A stretch of DNA of 64,000 nt, taken from Rhizomys pruinosus. Taxonomy: Eukaryota > Chordata > Mammalia > Rodentia > Spalacidae. Below, piece after piece: positions 33,530 through 44,235 of the stretch. Numbering within the stretch: the stretch's first letter is position 1; every line of letters starts with the position of its first letter. Where the stretch lies: contig VZQC01010581.1 of assembly GCA_009823505.1 (NCBI GenBank), positions 855,153-919,152 on the forward strand, given 5' to 3'. The translations under genes were made by a program, and so were the position numbers. The notes under the pieces were generated by a model. The model was not told where the DNA came from. It did no database searches and saw nothing but the letters and a program-made list of their open reading frames with translations.

Positions 33530-33552
33530 AAAGGCATGTGCCACCCCAGAAA

Positions 33553-33703
33553 TCTTTTTTTTTTTAATTGTCTTTTCGAGACAGGGTCTCCCTGTAGCCC
33601 CAGCTGTCCTGGAACTCACTCTGTAGACCAGGCTGACCTTGAACTCACAGTGATCCGCCTGCCTCTGCCTCCCAAGTGCTGGGATTAAAGGCATGTACCA
33701 CCT
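33553..33703 (-). repeat. B1 SINE, antisense
   Basis: 'tcgagacagggtctccctgt', 'actctgtagaccaggctgac' and 'gtgctgggattaaaggcatg'. Confidence 0.95.
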
Positions 33704-33809
33704 CGGCAATCTTAAACATCAATACTAAAACTTCATGAGAATAGCCATTTTGTTTTAAAAGCCTAGAAAACAAAATTTTTAATTATTCTAATTAACATGT
33801 TTTCTAACT

Positions 33810-33945
33810 CTAGGCCCAAGAGTGATGTCACAGAGCAGGGAAGCCTGCTGACACCTTGCCCCTGGATTCCTGAACTATGACAAAATAAATTTCTGTTAAA
33901 CCATGTGATTTGGGGCATTTTGTTATGGCAACTGAGCTAGTTTCT
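33810..33945 (+). mobile_element. LTR 3'-end fragment (MLT1/MST-like)
   Basis: 'gaactatgacaaaataaatt' followed by 'ggggcattttgttatggcaa' resembles the poly(A) region and end of MaLR/MLT-type LTRs. The 5' portion is missing. Confidence 0.45.
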
Positions 33946-34015
33946 TCCTTTCTCCTATCAACAGTCAATTCCTAGCTCAGTTTCTTCAGAATTCCATTTC
34001 AATTTCTCAACTGGC

Positions 34016-34691
34016 TTTTTTCTTTTTTCTCTTTCTCTTTCTGACACAGTGACACTGAAGTCAGGGACTGTTCATGCTAAGTGCCTGCCCTGCACAGTTA
34101 AACCCCCATCCTCCCCACTGGCATTCTAGCTTTGCTGCCTCTCACTGGCCTTTCCTTGCTTTCTCAGCTCACTCAGTTTTTGCCATCTTCTTGCTCGTCT
34201 TGTCTAAAAACTGCACAAGAGAAAGAAACCAAGTCCTCGAGGAGGAGGAGACAGAGACAGCAGGAAAGTGCCTACAGGAACCAGAAACCTGGAAGGGAGG
34301 ACAAGGGGTCAAGGAAAGAGCTGCCCTGCAGCTCCTAGTCACCACCTCCTCTCTCAGTCCCTGCGCTGCTGACAGCCCTGGGTCCCATTGCCCAGAACTT
34401 TCCCACTCACCTGCACAGACAGCCTGGGGATGCTTTCTTTCCTCTCTCCATGTCTCCTTCCCTTGTTCTAACTGCGTGATCAGTTTTGGTTTGGAAAATG
34501 GAATTCCTGCTCACCAGAAAAGAAAACAGGATGCTGTAAGTTATGCTGTCAGGGGAGCTCCGACTTTGCTGATGGAAAGGACTGAAAAGCAAAGACTGAG
34601 GGAGGAACTTCAAAGGGTGGAACAAAGTTACAGGAGAACAGTGGGGAAGGATTTCAGAAAGCACCACAGTGCTGGATCCTTCCTATTATAG
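34016..34691 (+). other. Long open frame behind a splice-acceptor-like tract; status unknown
   Basis: A 205-codon frame (34074-34691), the longest free of N in the window. It starts after a strong pyrimidine tract ending in 'ctgacacag' (34016-34049), which would serve as a 3' splice site. The predicted protein has a hydrophobic stretch (FLAFSAHSVFAIFLLVL) near residues 27-43 and a charged C-terminal third (MERTEKQRLREELQRVEQSY) that could be helical. I recognise no family. The first 50-60 bases resemble an antisense ID/B1 SINE. It may be chance, since the GC-rich composition favours open frames. No paired donor was established. Confidence 0.25.
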
Positions 34692-35228
34692 TTTGTCTTA
34701 ACGGTGAACTTCAGTGTGTGGAGAAGCACCTAGGAGATCAGTGTAGCACACATGAGTGGGTCTGAGGGAGTTTCTAGAGAGGATTCACAGACAGCTGCCT
34801 TGAAAGTGGGTGGAGCATCCCATAGCCGGGGTCCTGTTCAGAGTAAAAGGGGAAAGAGAAGAAAGCAAAGCACAGTGGTTTGCCTGCCCTCCCTCTCTGC
34901 ACTGTAGTTGGCATGAAGTGCACTGCTTTGCTCTACCTCCCCCGCTACCATGGAGGACCTAAACTATGAGACAGATGAAATATTTCCTCCCTTTACATTT
35001 TTATTCTTATTTTCTGTATATGAGAATATTGCATGCATGTGTAGAAGTGCACTCTTGTAGTACAATGCCTGCACAGGTCAGAAAAGGGCCGTTGGTTCCA
35101 CTGGAACTAGAATTACAGGTGGCTGATAGAGATGCTGTAGATGTGGGGACTTAAACCTAGGTGTCTGCAAGAACAGCCAGTGCTCTTAACAGATGAGCCA
35201 TCTCTACAGTCCCAAAGTTGTTTTCTTA
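34692..35228. other. Mostly unique, with an old antisense B2/B3-like SINE
   Basis: A degenerate antisense B2/B3 occupies about 34990-35215 ('gtatatgagaatattgcatg', 'ggtcagaaaagggccgttgg', 'gatgagccatctctacagtc'). The rest is unassigned. Confidence 0.55.
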
Positions 35229-35370
35229 AGTGTCTGTGGTGGTTTGAATGAGAATCTCCCCCATAGGCTCCAAATATTCGGATATTTTGTTCCCAGATGG
35301 TGGTGTTGTTAGAAGGTGTGGCCATGCTGGAGGGAGCAAGTCACTGGGTCTGGGTTTAGAGAATTCTTTT
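35229..35370 (+). mobile_element. MaLR (ORR1-like) LTR, left part, cut by the gap
   Basis: tgtctgtggtggtttgaatg, 'ctcccccataggctccaaat', 'gtggccatgctggagggagc'. Same family as 29282-29631. The match ends at gaattc, followed by poly-T and the N gap. Confidence 0.8.
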
Positions 35371-35382
35371 TTTTTTTTTTTT

Positions 35383-36111
35383 NNNNNNNNNNNNNNNNNN
35401 NNNNNNNNNNNNNNNNNNNNNNNNNNNNNNNNNNNNNNNNNNNNNNNNNNNNNNNNNNNNNNNNNNNNNNNNNNNNNNNNNNNNNNNNNNNNNNNNNNNN
35501 NNNNNNNNNNNNNNNNNNNNNNNNNNNNNNNNNNNNNNNNNNNNNNNNNNNNNNNNNNNNNNNNNNNNNNNNNNNNNNNNNNNNNNNNNNNNNNNNNNNN
35601 NNNNNNNNNNNNNNNNNNNNNNNNNNNNNNNNNNNNNNNNNNNNNNNNNNNNNNNNNNNNNNNNNNNNNNNNNNNNNNNNNNNNNNNNNNNNNNNNNNNN
35701 NNNNNNNNNNNNNNNNNNNNNNNNNNNNNNNNNNNNNNNNNNNNNNNNNNNNNNNNNNNNNNNNNNNNNNNNNNNNNNNNNNNNNNNNNNNNNNNNNNNN
35801 NNNNNNNNNNNNNNNNNNNNNNNNNNNNNNNNNNNNNNNNNNNNNNNNNNNNNNNNNNNNNNNNNNNNNNNNNNNNNNNNNNNNNNNNNNNNNNNNNNNN
35901 NNNNNNNNNNNNNNNNNNNNNNNNNNNNNNNNNNNNNNNNNNNNNNNNNNNNNNNNNNNNNNNNNNNNNNNNNNNNNNNNNNNNNNNNNNNNNNNNNNNN
36001 NNNNNNNNNNNNNNNNNNNNNNNNNNNNNNNNNNNNNNNNNNNNNNNNNNNNNNNNNNNNNNNNNNNNNNNNNNNNNNNNNNNNNNNNNNNNNNNNNNNN
36101 NNNNNNNNNNN
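35383..36111. other. Assembly gap (729 N)
   Basis: A run of 729 N. It is bounded by poly-T (35367-35382) on the left and a CA repeat on the right, two sequence types that often stop assembly. Any apparent open frame across it has no meaning. Confidence 1.

Positions 36112-36152
<41 letters not shown>
36112..36152 (+). repeat. (CA)n microsatellite
   Basis: About 20 CA units next to the assembly gap. True length is unknown. Confidence 0.95.
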
Positions 36153-36156
<4 letters not shown>

Positions 36157-36307
36157 TCAACTATGAAAGATAGAACTTCCCTACGGAAACAGAAAATACA
36201 TGTCCTAATCCAATCCAAAAGCTAAGCCAGAAAGAAAGATGCCTGCTGGGAGCACAATCTAAAATTACCAGTTGGGGAGGTGGTTTTGAGTCCTGAGAGA
36301 TACATCA

Positions 36308-36836
<529 letters not shown>

Positions 36837-36985
36837 CAGGCATGTGGTGTACGCCTTTAATCCTAGCACTTGGGAGGCAGAGGCAGGATCTTTGTGAGTT
36901 CAAGGCCAGCCTGGTCTACAGAGTGAGTTCCAGGACAGCTGGGGCAGCAAGGAGACCCTGTCTCAAAAAGACCAAAAAAACAATT
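36837..36985 (+). repeat. B1 SINE
   Basis: gccaggcatgtggtgtacgc to accctgtctcaaaaagacc, with a short internal deletion ('ggcaggatctttgtgag'). Confidence 0.95.
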
Positions 36986-37300
36986 ATTATTATTACTTAC
37001 ATATATATATATATGTCATTATAACAGGGACTATGAAATTATTTTTCTTAAAACTATTCACATTTCATTAGGGCTTGAGGCATCCAGAAAACAAAATTTT
37101 GGCACTTTCGACTTCACTTTTCCATATGTTTACCTTTGTAATAATTATTTTCGTCATTTAACAAGTACTTCACCAAACTACATTTTTAGAGTTTAAGAAG
37201 AGAGATCACCAATTATTTCAAATATATTATTATAATGGAACACATTAAGTTGCCTACAAATTTTAAGAAGTCTTAAACTTTCAGATGATTTTGTAAGCTT
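36986..37300. other. AT-rich sequence, nothing recognised
   Basis: Starts with a short (AT)n at 37000-37015. No repeat family or exon recognised. Confidence 0.4.
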
Positions 37301-37310
37301 TGAAGTAGGT

Positions 37311-37544
37311 TTTTTTTTAATTTTTTTATTTATTTATTTTTCTATGTGTATGAATGTACTGTCTGCATGCAGGATGGTGCACCCGTGTTGCACAATGCCG
37401 CGGAGGTCAGAAGAGGGCATTGGATTCCCCTGGAACTGGAGTTAAAGATGGTTCTCAGCCACCATGTGGGTGCTGGGGATTGAACCTGGGTCCTCTGCAA
37501 GAGCATTCAGTGCTCTTAATGGCTAGGCCATCTCTCTAGCCCCC
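37311..37544 (-). repeat. B2 SINE, antisense
   Basis: T-rich tail, 'ggtcagaagagggcattgga', ending 'ccatctctctagccc'. Short target duplication around tgaagtagg (37301-37309 and 37545-37553). Confidence 0.93.
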
Positions 37545-37870
37545 TGAAGTAGGGTATTTTTAAATGACCATTTTAAAAAATGTTTACAGCTGTTTTTACA
37601 TAGATTTGACAAAATATGCACCTTGTCAAAACTGTTGGTTAGCTTTAAAGAGCAGAATTGATCAAAAATGCCCAGAGTGTTTATATTTTAAGGACATGAC
37701 ATACATACAAAATACATATAAAAGGAGAGATAAACGATCTTTCTTAATCCTTGGAATAGAGAGTTTAGCATATTAAGAGAGCACATAATAGAAGCAGAAT
37801 TGAGACAAGGATCCAGGAAATAACACCTTGACCAGACTGTGTAACTTGTTATATTTTGTCTTACGTGTAA

Positions 37871-37917
37871 ACTTAAATACTCATGTTAAGTATTTAACCT
37901 AACATGAGTATTTAAGT
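37871..37917. other. Perfect 18-bp inverted repeat (hairpin)
   Basis: Left arm acttaaatactcatgtta (37871-37888), 11-nt loop (37889-37899), right arm taacatgagtatttaagt (37900-37917). All 18 pairs match. It is AT-rich and belongs to no recognised repeat. Confidence 0.95.
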
Positions 37918-37982
37918 ATTAACATTGAAAAATCTAGACCCATTCATCATCGCTACTTGTTTTGTCAAAGTGCTCACATTCG

Positions 37983-38158
37983 GGCTGGAGAGATGGCCTA
38001 GCAGTTAAGAGTGCTGTCTGCTCTTGCAGAGGACCTGGGTTCAATCCCCAGCACCCACATGGCGGCTGAGAACCGTCTGTAACTCCAGTTCCAGGGGAAT
38101 CCGACACCCTCTATGACCTCCACAGCATTGCACGACACGGTGCACAAACCTACATGCT
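37983..38158 (+). repeat. B2 SINE, head only, joined to a B1
   Basis: gggctggagagatggcctag to 'cacaaacctacatgct', where the B2 stops before its tail and a B1 begins. The remaining B2 tail is not found after the B1. Confidence 0.93.
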
Positions 38159-38330
38159 GCCGGGCGTGGTGGCGCACGCCTTTAATCCTAGCACTTGGGA
38201 GGCAGAGGCAGGCCGATCTTTGTGAGTTCAAGGCCAGCCTGGTCTACAAAGCGAGTTCCAGGACAGCTGGGGCTACAGGAAGACCCTTACACAAAAATAC
38301 CCCCCCCACAAACAAACAAACAAACAAACA
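38159..38330 (+). repeat. B1 SINE joined to a B2 head
   Basis: gccgggcgtggtggcgcacg to 'ggctacaggaagacccttac', then a C-rich and (CAAA)n tail. Confidence 0.93.
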
Positions 38331-38331
38331 A

Positions 38332-38366
38332 ATGCTGTAAGTTATGCTGTCAGGGGAGCTCCGACN
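38332..38366 (+). other. Copied 34-bp segment ending at an N; probable assembly artefact
   Basis: Positions 38332-38365 (starting atgctgtaagttatgctgtc) are identical to 34531-34564 and end exactly at a single N (38366). Neither neighbourhood is otherwise similar. Confidence 0.85.
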
Positions 38367-38375
38367 TGCAAACAA

Positions 38376-38650
38376 CAACAACAAAACAACAACAACCATC
38401 ACACCACAACAGAAAGGATCCGCATCACAAAGAAACTGACTGGAACGTTGACTTCTGGCTTCAAAAAACAGTCCACTCCACAGGGAGAGATAGGAAGAAA
38501 GACTAGAGTCGAAGTCGAGAATCAAAAAGCATGTTTTTGCAGAATACATGAGCTCTGTGCGGTGGGATAGGGTAGGGGACACGGGTCTAGATTTGATAAT
38601 CTGTACAAAATATATATTAAAGTACGCTGCTAAACAAAAAAAAAATGAAA
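38376..38650 (+). mobile_element. L1 3'UTR fragment, sense
   Basis: 'aagaaactgactggaacgtt', 'aaaagcatgtttttgcagaa' and 'acatgagctctgtgcggtgg' match in order the reverse complement of the L1 3'UTR at 44236-44480. Ends near an A-rich stretch. Confidence 0.7.
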
Positions 38651-38825
38651 AAGAAAGGACACATGAGCTTTGCAGTAAATGGCTGAGCTAGAAGATATCA
38701 TGCTGACCGTGAATAACACAGCCCAGGAAAACAAACATGAATTGTATCCCTCATTGTGATGCTAGTGCCAATTACCTAGTTTGTAATATTTCTTGTGGCG
38801 TGGCCCTTGAGTTTTCGTCCAAGTA

Positions 38826-39105
38826 GTTGGGAGTATGCAATATTGGAAAACAACAACAACAAAAACAGAAGCACTGCCTCAAAGAACTGACTGAAATGGT
38901 GAACTTCTCCTCAAAAACAGTCAACTTCACACATGGAGAATTTTGAGAAAGGCAGAGAAAAGATGAAAAGCATGTTTGTCAGAACGCATGAGCTCTAGGT
39001 GGGGTGGGGGGTGGGTCGAGGCAAACGTTTTGCGGGGGTCATGGGTCTAGATTCGATTGTAAACATAATCTTCTACAAAAAATATATATAGAAAAAATAA
39101 AGATG
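38826..39105 (+). mobile_element. L1 3'UTR fragment, sense (second copy)
   Basis: 'aactgactgaaatggtgaac', 'aaaagcatgtttgtcagaac' and 'gcatgagctctaggtggggt' are again 3'UTR landmarks, ending in an A-rich tail near 39100. A closer match to 44236-44480 than the first copy. Confidence 0.75.
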
Positions 39106-39109
39106 TTCT

Positions 39110-42100
39110 CAGCCATCTCCTATTGTGCTGACTTGTGAAGTCTCTGTTTGGCTCTTTGCTCCATCTTGTCTTTTTTTCTTTCTGTCTTTGTTTTTTGAGT
39201 AGTTATACATTTTTGGAAATCAATGCTTTTCTGATGTACTGGTGGTGAAGGTTTCCTCCCCTCTGTGGGTTGTCTCTTCACTTCCTTTGATTAGTGTTCT
39301 TTTGAGTACAGAAGCTTTTTGAGTTTTAATGAGGTCCATTTGTCAATTGTTGACCTTATTCTGCACAGCTTGCTGTCTGATTTTAGGAAAGTCTTTTTCT
39401 ATGCCTTGTCTTATAGCTAGGTTGCTTGCCTATTTTTCTTCTATCACCTTCAGAGTTTGGGTTCACGTTGAGGTCTTTGATAACTGAGTTGACTTTTGTA
39501 CAGGGTGAGAGGTAGGGGTTTTACTTTCAATCTTCTACAAATGGTGATGCAGTTTATGCCACACCACTTGGTGTAAGTGCATGTCTTTTCTCCATTGTGT
39601 TCTCTTGTGCCGCTTTGTCAATATATGAGGTGGCTGAAATGTTATGTGCTCAGTTTGGATCTTCAGTTTTGTTCCATTGGTCAACAGGTTCTGTTTTGTG
39701 TGCCAGACCAAGCTGTTTTTAGACTATAGCTCCTGTATATAGTTTGAATCTGGCATAGAGATCCCCCCTGTAGTATTGCTCTTTTCACCAGTGTTGTTTG
39801 GCTATTTGGGGTCTTTGTTTTTCCAAATGAATTAGACTTTTTTCGCCAAGCCTGTGAAAAACCTCTTGGGGATTTTAAATTGGATTTTTATTGAATCCTT
39901 ATACAAGTGTTTGGGTAGAAATGGGATATTTTTTACTATATTAATTTTCTCATTGATGAGCATGGGAGGTTTTTCAATCTTCTTGATATCGTCTTCAATT
40001 TCCCTTTCTTTAAGGGTTTAAAAATTTTTGTTGTGTAAGATCCTTGTTGTAACTTTGGTTAGGGTTTGTTCCAGAGTATTTTAATTGTTTTTTAGGCTAA
40101 TGTGAGTGGGAAGTTCTCTCGAATTCTTTCCTCAGTTGCTCTTTGTTGTGGTGTAAAGAAAGGCTGATCTGATTTTTCTAGTTAATTTTGTATCTGCCAC
40201 TTTGCTGAAGCTCTTAATCATTTTCTAGGAGTTTTCTGGTGGAATTTTAGCATTCCTAAGTAAACAATCATATCATTACAAAAAGGGATGAGCTTCATCT
40301 TCCTCTTTTCCATTAATACTCCTTTAATTTCCTTGTTCTTGCCTTATTGCCCTATCAATGTTTCAAGTACTATATGTAAGAGGAGTTGGGACAGGGCAGC
40401 CTTGCGAGTTTCTACCTTTCAAAGGAATGCTTCTGTCATTTCCCCCATTGTAGGATATACTGCCTGTGGGTTCCCGTATATGGCTTATATACTATGAGGA
40501 ATGATCCCTCCAAATCCCAATTCCCCTAGGGTTTAAGCATGAGGGATGCTGGATTTTTCAATTTTTCTCTTTTTTTTGTATCGAGATGATCTGTGTGGTT
40601 TTGCTTTCAGTCCATTTATAAGCTTGATGTTTATTGATTTTTCTGATTTTCGTATGTTGAACCATTCCCTGCATCTTTGGTATGAATCCACTTGGTTCAT
40701 GATGGATGATCTTCTTGAGTGGATCTGTATCGATTTGCCAGTATCCTGTTTTATATTTTGGCATCTGTGTTCAATATAGATGAGGTAGTCTGTAGCTCTC
40801 TTTTTTGTTTGTTCTTTGGTAATAGAGTGATTCTGCTTCATAGAAGGAATTTAGGTGAATCCCCTCTGTTTTTGTATCCGTCTTAAATTTGGAAGTAGTA
40901 ATGGTTATAAATCTTTTTGAAAGTTTATAGAAATTCTCGGCCCGGAAACCACCGGAAAGCCTGGCCTTTTCGAGTTGGAGTTTCTTATTACATTCGTCAA
41001 TTTCTTCATATATGTATGAGGTCTGTTCAAGCTGTCGATCTCTTCTTGGTTGAGCTTTTGTGATTCCCAGTATTTCAGATATTCAATCCATTTCTCTTCA
41101 GGTTTAAACTTAGCAGAGTAAGGTCTTTTGAAATAATTCCCATATGATTTTTCTGCATCTTTTCATTGTCATATTCCCCTTTCATCATGGATTGTATCTA
41201 TATTGGAGTTGTTCCTTGTTTCTTTTGGTTAACTGGGCTAGAGGATTGTCTATCTTGTTTATTCTTTCAAAGAACCAACTTTTGGATTCATTGATTTTTT
41301 GTATTGTTTCCTTTGTTTCTATTTCATTGATTTCTGCTCTTATTTTTGTTATTTCTTCCTGTCTGTTGTGTTTAGGATTCATCTGTTGTTGTCTCTCAAG
41401 TGCAGTGTAAGATAATTCATTTGTGCTCTTTCTGTTTTTCTAATGTAGGCAGCCAGGGCTATAAACTTACCTCTTAGGACTGCTTTTAAAATATTTCATA
41501 GGTTTTGTTGTGTTGTATTATCATTGTCATTCAGTTCCAGGAATGCTTTTATATTCTTTCTTTTCTTCCTTGACCCATTCATTATTCAGGAGTGTGTTGT
41601 GTTAGTCTCTGTGTATTCTTGTAGATAGTAGGGCTTTCCTGGTGTTGATAGTGAGCTTTATTGTGTGGTCAATAGAATGCATAATGATATATATTTCAAT
41701 CTTTTTGTATTTGTGAGATTTCTTTTGTGTCCAGTATTGGTCATTTTGAGAAATGTTCTTGGGTGCTGAGTAGAAATATCAATTCTTTGGTGTTAGGGTG
41801 GAATATTACGGTAGATGTCTATGAGGTCCATTTGGTGTATTATCATTCAGTTCAGATATCTCTCTGTTTATTCTTTGTCCAGTTGACCTGTCCAAAGGGC
41901 TCAGTGGGGTATTGAAGTCCCCTACTATGAGTGTATGGGTTAATCTGTGTGACTTGTGGTCCTGGAGAATAGTCTTTATAAAGTTTGTGCACCAGTTTGG
42001 TCCATATATAATCATAATTCTGAAGTCTTCATTGGTGAATGTTCCTTTGATAAAAATGTAATGGCCTTCTTTGTCTCTTTTGATTTCTTTTATTCGAAGT

Positions 42101-42300
42101 CTATTTTCTGATATATAATAACAGCACTGCTTTCTTTTTTGGTACCATTTGCTTGGAATATTTTTTCCATCCTTTCACTCTAAGGTGTGCTATCCTTGAA
42201 GGAATAGATATGTTCTTGTAGACGGGTATAAATGTTTCTGTTTTCTATCCAATCTCCAGTCTATGTCTTTTGATTGGGGAGTTAGCCCATTAATATTTAA
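39110..42300 (-). mobile_element. Antisense L1 ORF2, riddled with small indels
   Basis: Collinear with the first L1 (23484-26760) on the minus strand: 39,140 matches about 23,540 and 42,290 matches about 26,750, where the ORF2 start (taaatattaatgggctaact on the minus strand) lies. Endonuclease (MIIYGPNWCTNF, VGDFNTPLSPLDRS at 41806-42015) and RT regions are recognisable. The active-site FADD area near 40275 is altered by a one-base loss. Frames break every 20-60 codons through single-base gains and losses. Confidence 0.9.
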
Positions 42301-43145
42301 GGTTATAACTGATAGATTTGTGTTGCTTCCTTCACAGTATTATCTATTTGCATTTTTTTTTGGTTTCTATTTCTGAATTTGCTTTTATTAATTTCTCTTC
42401 TAAGTGCCTGGAGGATAGTTTTCCTTTCTTCTGTCCTTTGAATTGCTTCAAGTGATTCTCTGAAGAGTGTTTTCTGGACATGTATCTCTTTCTTGTTTAT
42501 GTCATGGAAGGTTTTTTCTCTCAACGTTGTGAACGAATTTTTTCTGGGTTTAGTAACCTGAGTTGGCATCTATTGTCCATTTAACACTGGGAATGCTTTG
42601 CTCCATGTTCTTCTTGCTTTCATGGTTTGCACTGAGAAGTCAGTTGTAATTCTGATAGGTTTCCCCTTATATGTAACTTGTTGTTTTATCTTGTGGCTTT
42701 CAGAATTTTGTCTTAGTTTTGGGTGTCTAGCATTTTAACTAGATATTGAATGGCATGGAGGAGTTTCTTTTCTGATCTTGTCTGTTTGGAGTTTTATTGT
42801 GCTTCTTGTATTTGTATTGGTTTGTCTTTCTTAGTTTTGGGAAATTTTCATCTATTATTCTGTTAAAGATCTGATCAATACCATTCTCTTGGATTCTTCT
42901 CCTTCCTCTATTCCTATGATGTGGAGGTTTGATCTTTTCATAGTGTCCCACAGTTCCTGGTTGTTCCACTTCTGTGTATTTCTAAACTTTTCATAATCTT
43001 TACTTGAGGTTTTTAGTTGTTCCATGTTATCTTCCAGGTCTGATATTCTTTGTTCTGCTTCCTCCATTCTGCTTTTGAGTCTTTTTCCTTTCCTTTCCTC
43101 TTGATTGGAGCAGTTTTGAATAGCCAATTCTTTTTGAATCCTTAG
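42301..43145 (-). mobile_element. Antisense L1 ORF1 (C-terminal two thirds), 5' truncated
   Basis: Upstream of ORF2 on the minus strand. The frame at 42855-43226 (L1 part up to about 43145) has a coiled-coil-like stretch (KSRMEEAEQRISDLEDNMEQ) and the start of the RNA-binding region (HIIGIEEGEES). 42739-42969 continues with NFPKLRKTNQYKY. The C-terminal end is an open frame of 88 codons at 42303-42569, ending just before ORF2. The 5' part of ORF1 and the 5'UTR are missing. Frames here are much more intact than in the adjoining ORF2. Confidence 0.85.
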
Positions 43146-44230
43146 AAGTGTTTTACATAGGCCTGGCAAATGTCCCACATGTATAACACATTCAAATATA
43201 GAAATAAATTGCACCCTAGAACACAAGTAATTATTCCTTAAAATGAACTAATCTTCTTAAGGACCAAGGACCATAGCATAATTTGACAATTTTAGCTTTC
43301 CTGACTATTTACTTATAAATCAACTTGATATCAAGTAAATCATTAGCATTAGACATGAGCTTATACAGACACATGTGGAAACAATTACCATAAACACAAG
43401 ACAATTACATCCTTTAAATGTGGAAAGGGGGAGGCCCCTTTCTGCATGAGCTCATAGCAAGGAAGCAGTTCTCCCTACTCTTCAGATAATCTTGAGGCTG
43501 GGTTTAGGATTTGAGTATCTTTCATTTGCAACAGGAAGCAGAGTGTTAGAGCCTGGAGGAGAAGGAACAGTGGGAGGGGAGGCTTCTCCCTCCTGGCATT
43601 TCCGAAGCCAGAGGGGTGGAATTTTTAGAAGATCAACCTAGGTAAAAATCATTGGGGTGAGAATTTGTAGAATAAACAAGATTAAAATCATAAGACCCTT
43701 CTGAGGCCAGTCAAGGGCCTGGAAGGTCAGCCATTTGAGCTTTGGAGGAGTCCAGAGTCTGGGTGCCTTGCCACAGAAGCCAAGCCCTGTGCTTAGCTTC
43801 CTGAAACCAGAAAAGTTGGTTAGCATGCAATCAAGGGAAAATAGGGGCTGGAATAACTGAGTCTGGCCCACAATGAAGGTTAGTCCAATGGCCATGAGGG
43901 AGACAAACATCACACAATAAGACAAAAAGAACAGGTACCAAGTGAATCTAGATTCCCAAATTCCGAGTGGTTCCTTAGCCAGGAACCCCAGCAGTTCAGG
44001 GGACTTCCCCTCTGAAATCCCTCTAGGGGGAGCGCCATCCAGCTTCCTTCCTAGGTACATGCCAGCCAACCCCAAACCAAACCGATGCCGTCTCAAACCA
44101 AAATGAAACAGCCGAGTCTGAGGAACTTCTCTCAGCAGCTGTTCCCTGGCAGTTCCTACCTCTGGCAGGTATAAGTGGGACCTCCAAATGTTGTAAAGTC
44201 ACAGCAGAGAGGCCACTCACTTAACCACGT
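43146..44230 (-). other. Unassigned block with a 152-codon frame between two L1 pieces
   Basis: It is neither L1 ORF1 nor L1 3'UTR. The minus-strand frame 43638-44096 is open for 152 codons and predicts two hydrophobic segments: WYLFFLSYCVMFVSLMAIGL (about residues 53-72) and GLMILILFILQILTPMIF near the C-terminus. Upstream on the same strand, 'caacatttggaggtcccact' (about 44175-44194) resembles the start of a gammaretroviral-type leader after an LTR. It may be part of an unrecognised ERV, or host sequence. I do not assign a family. Confidence 0.3.
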
Positions 44231-44235
44231 GGAGT

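Noticed and set aside
35226..36225. Apparent open frames of 264-330 codons
   Set aside because: They consist mainly of N from the assembly gap, plus poly-T and CA repeat.
37564..37776. Frame with CxxC pairs resembling a zinc finger (CQNC, CPEC)
   Set aside because: Only two pairs with irregular spacing in a 70-codon AT-rich frame; not the missing KRAB-linked C2H2 array.
38826..43145. Twin-primed (5'-inverted) single L1 insertion
   Set aside because: The inverted part would have to precede the 3' end in the sense strand; here it follows the poly(A) end.
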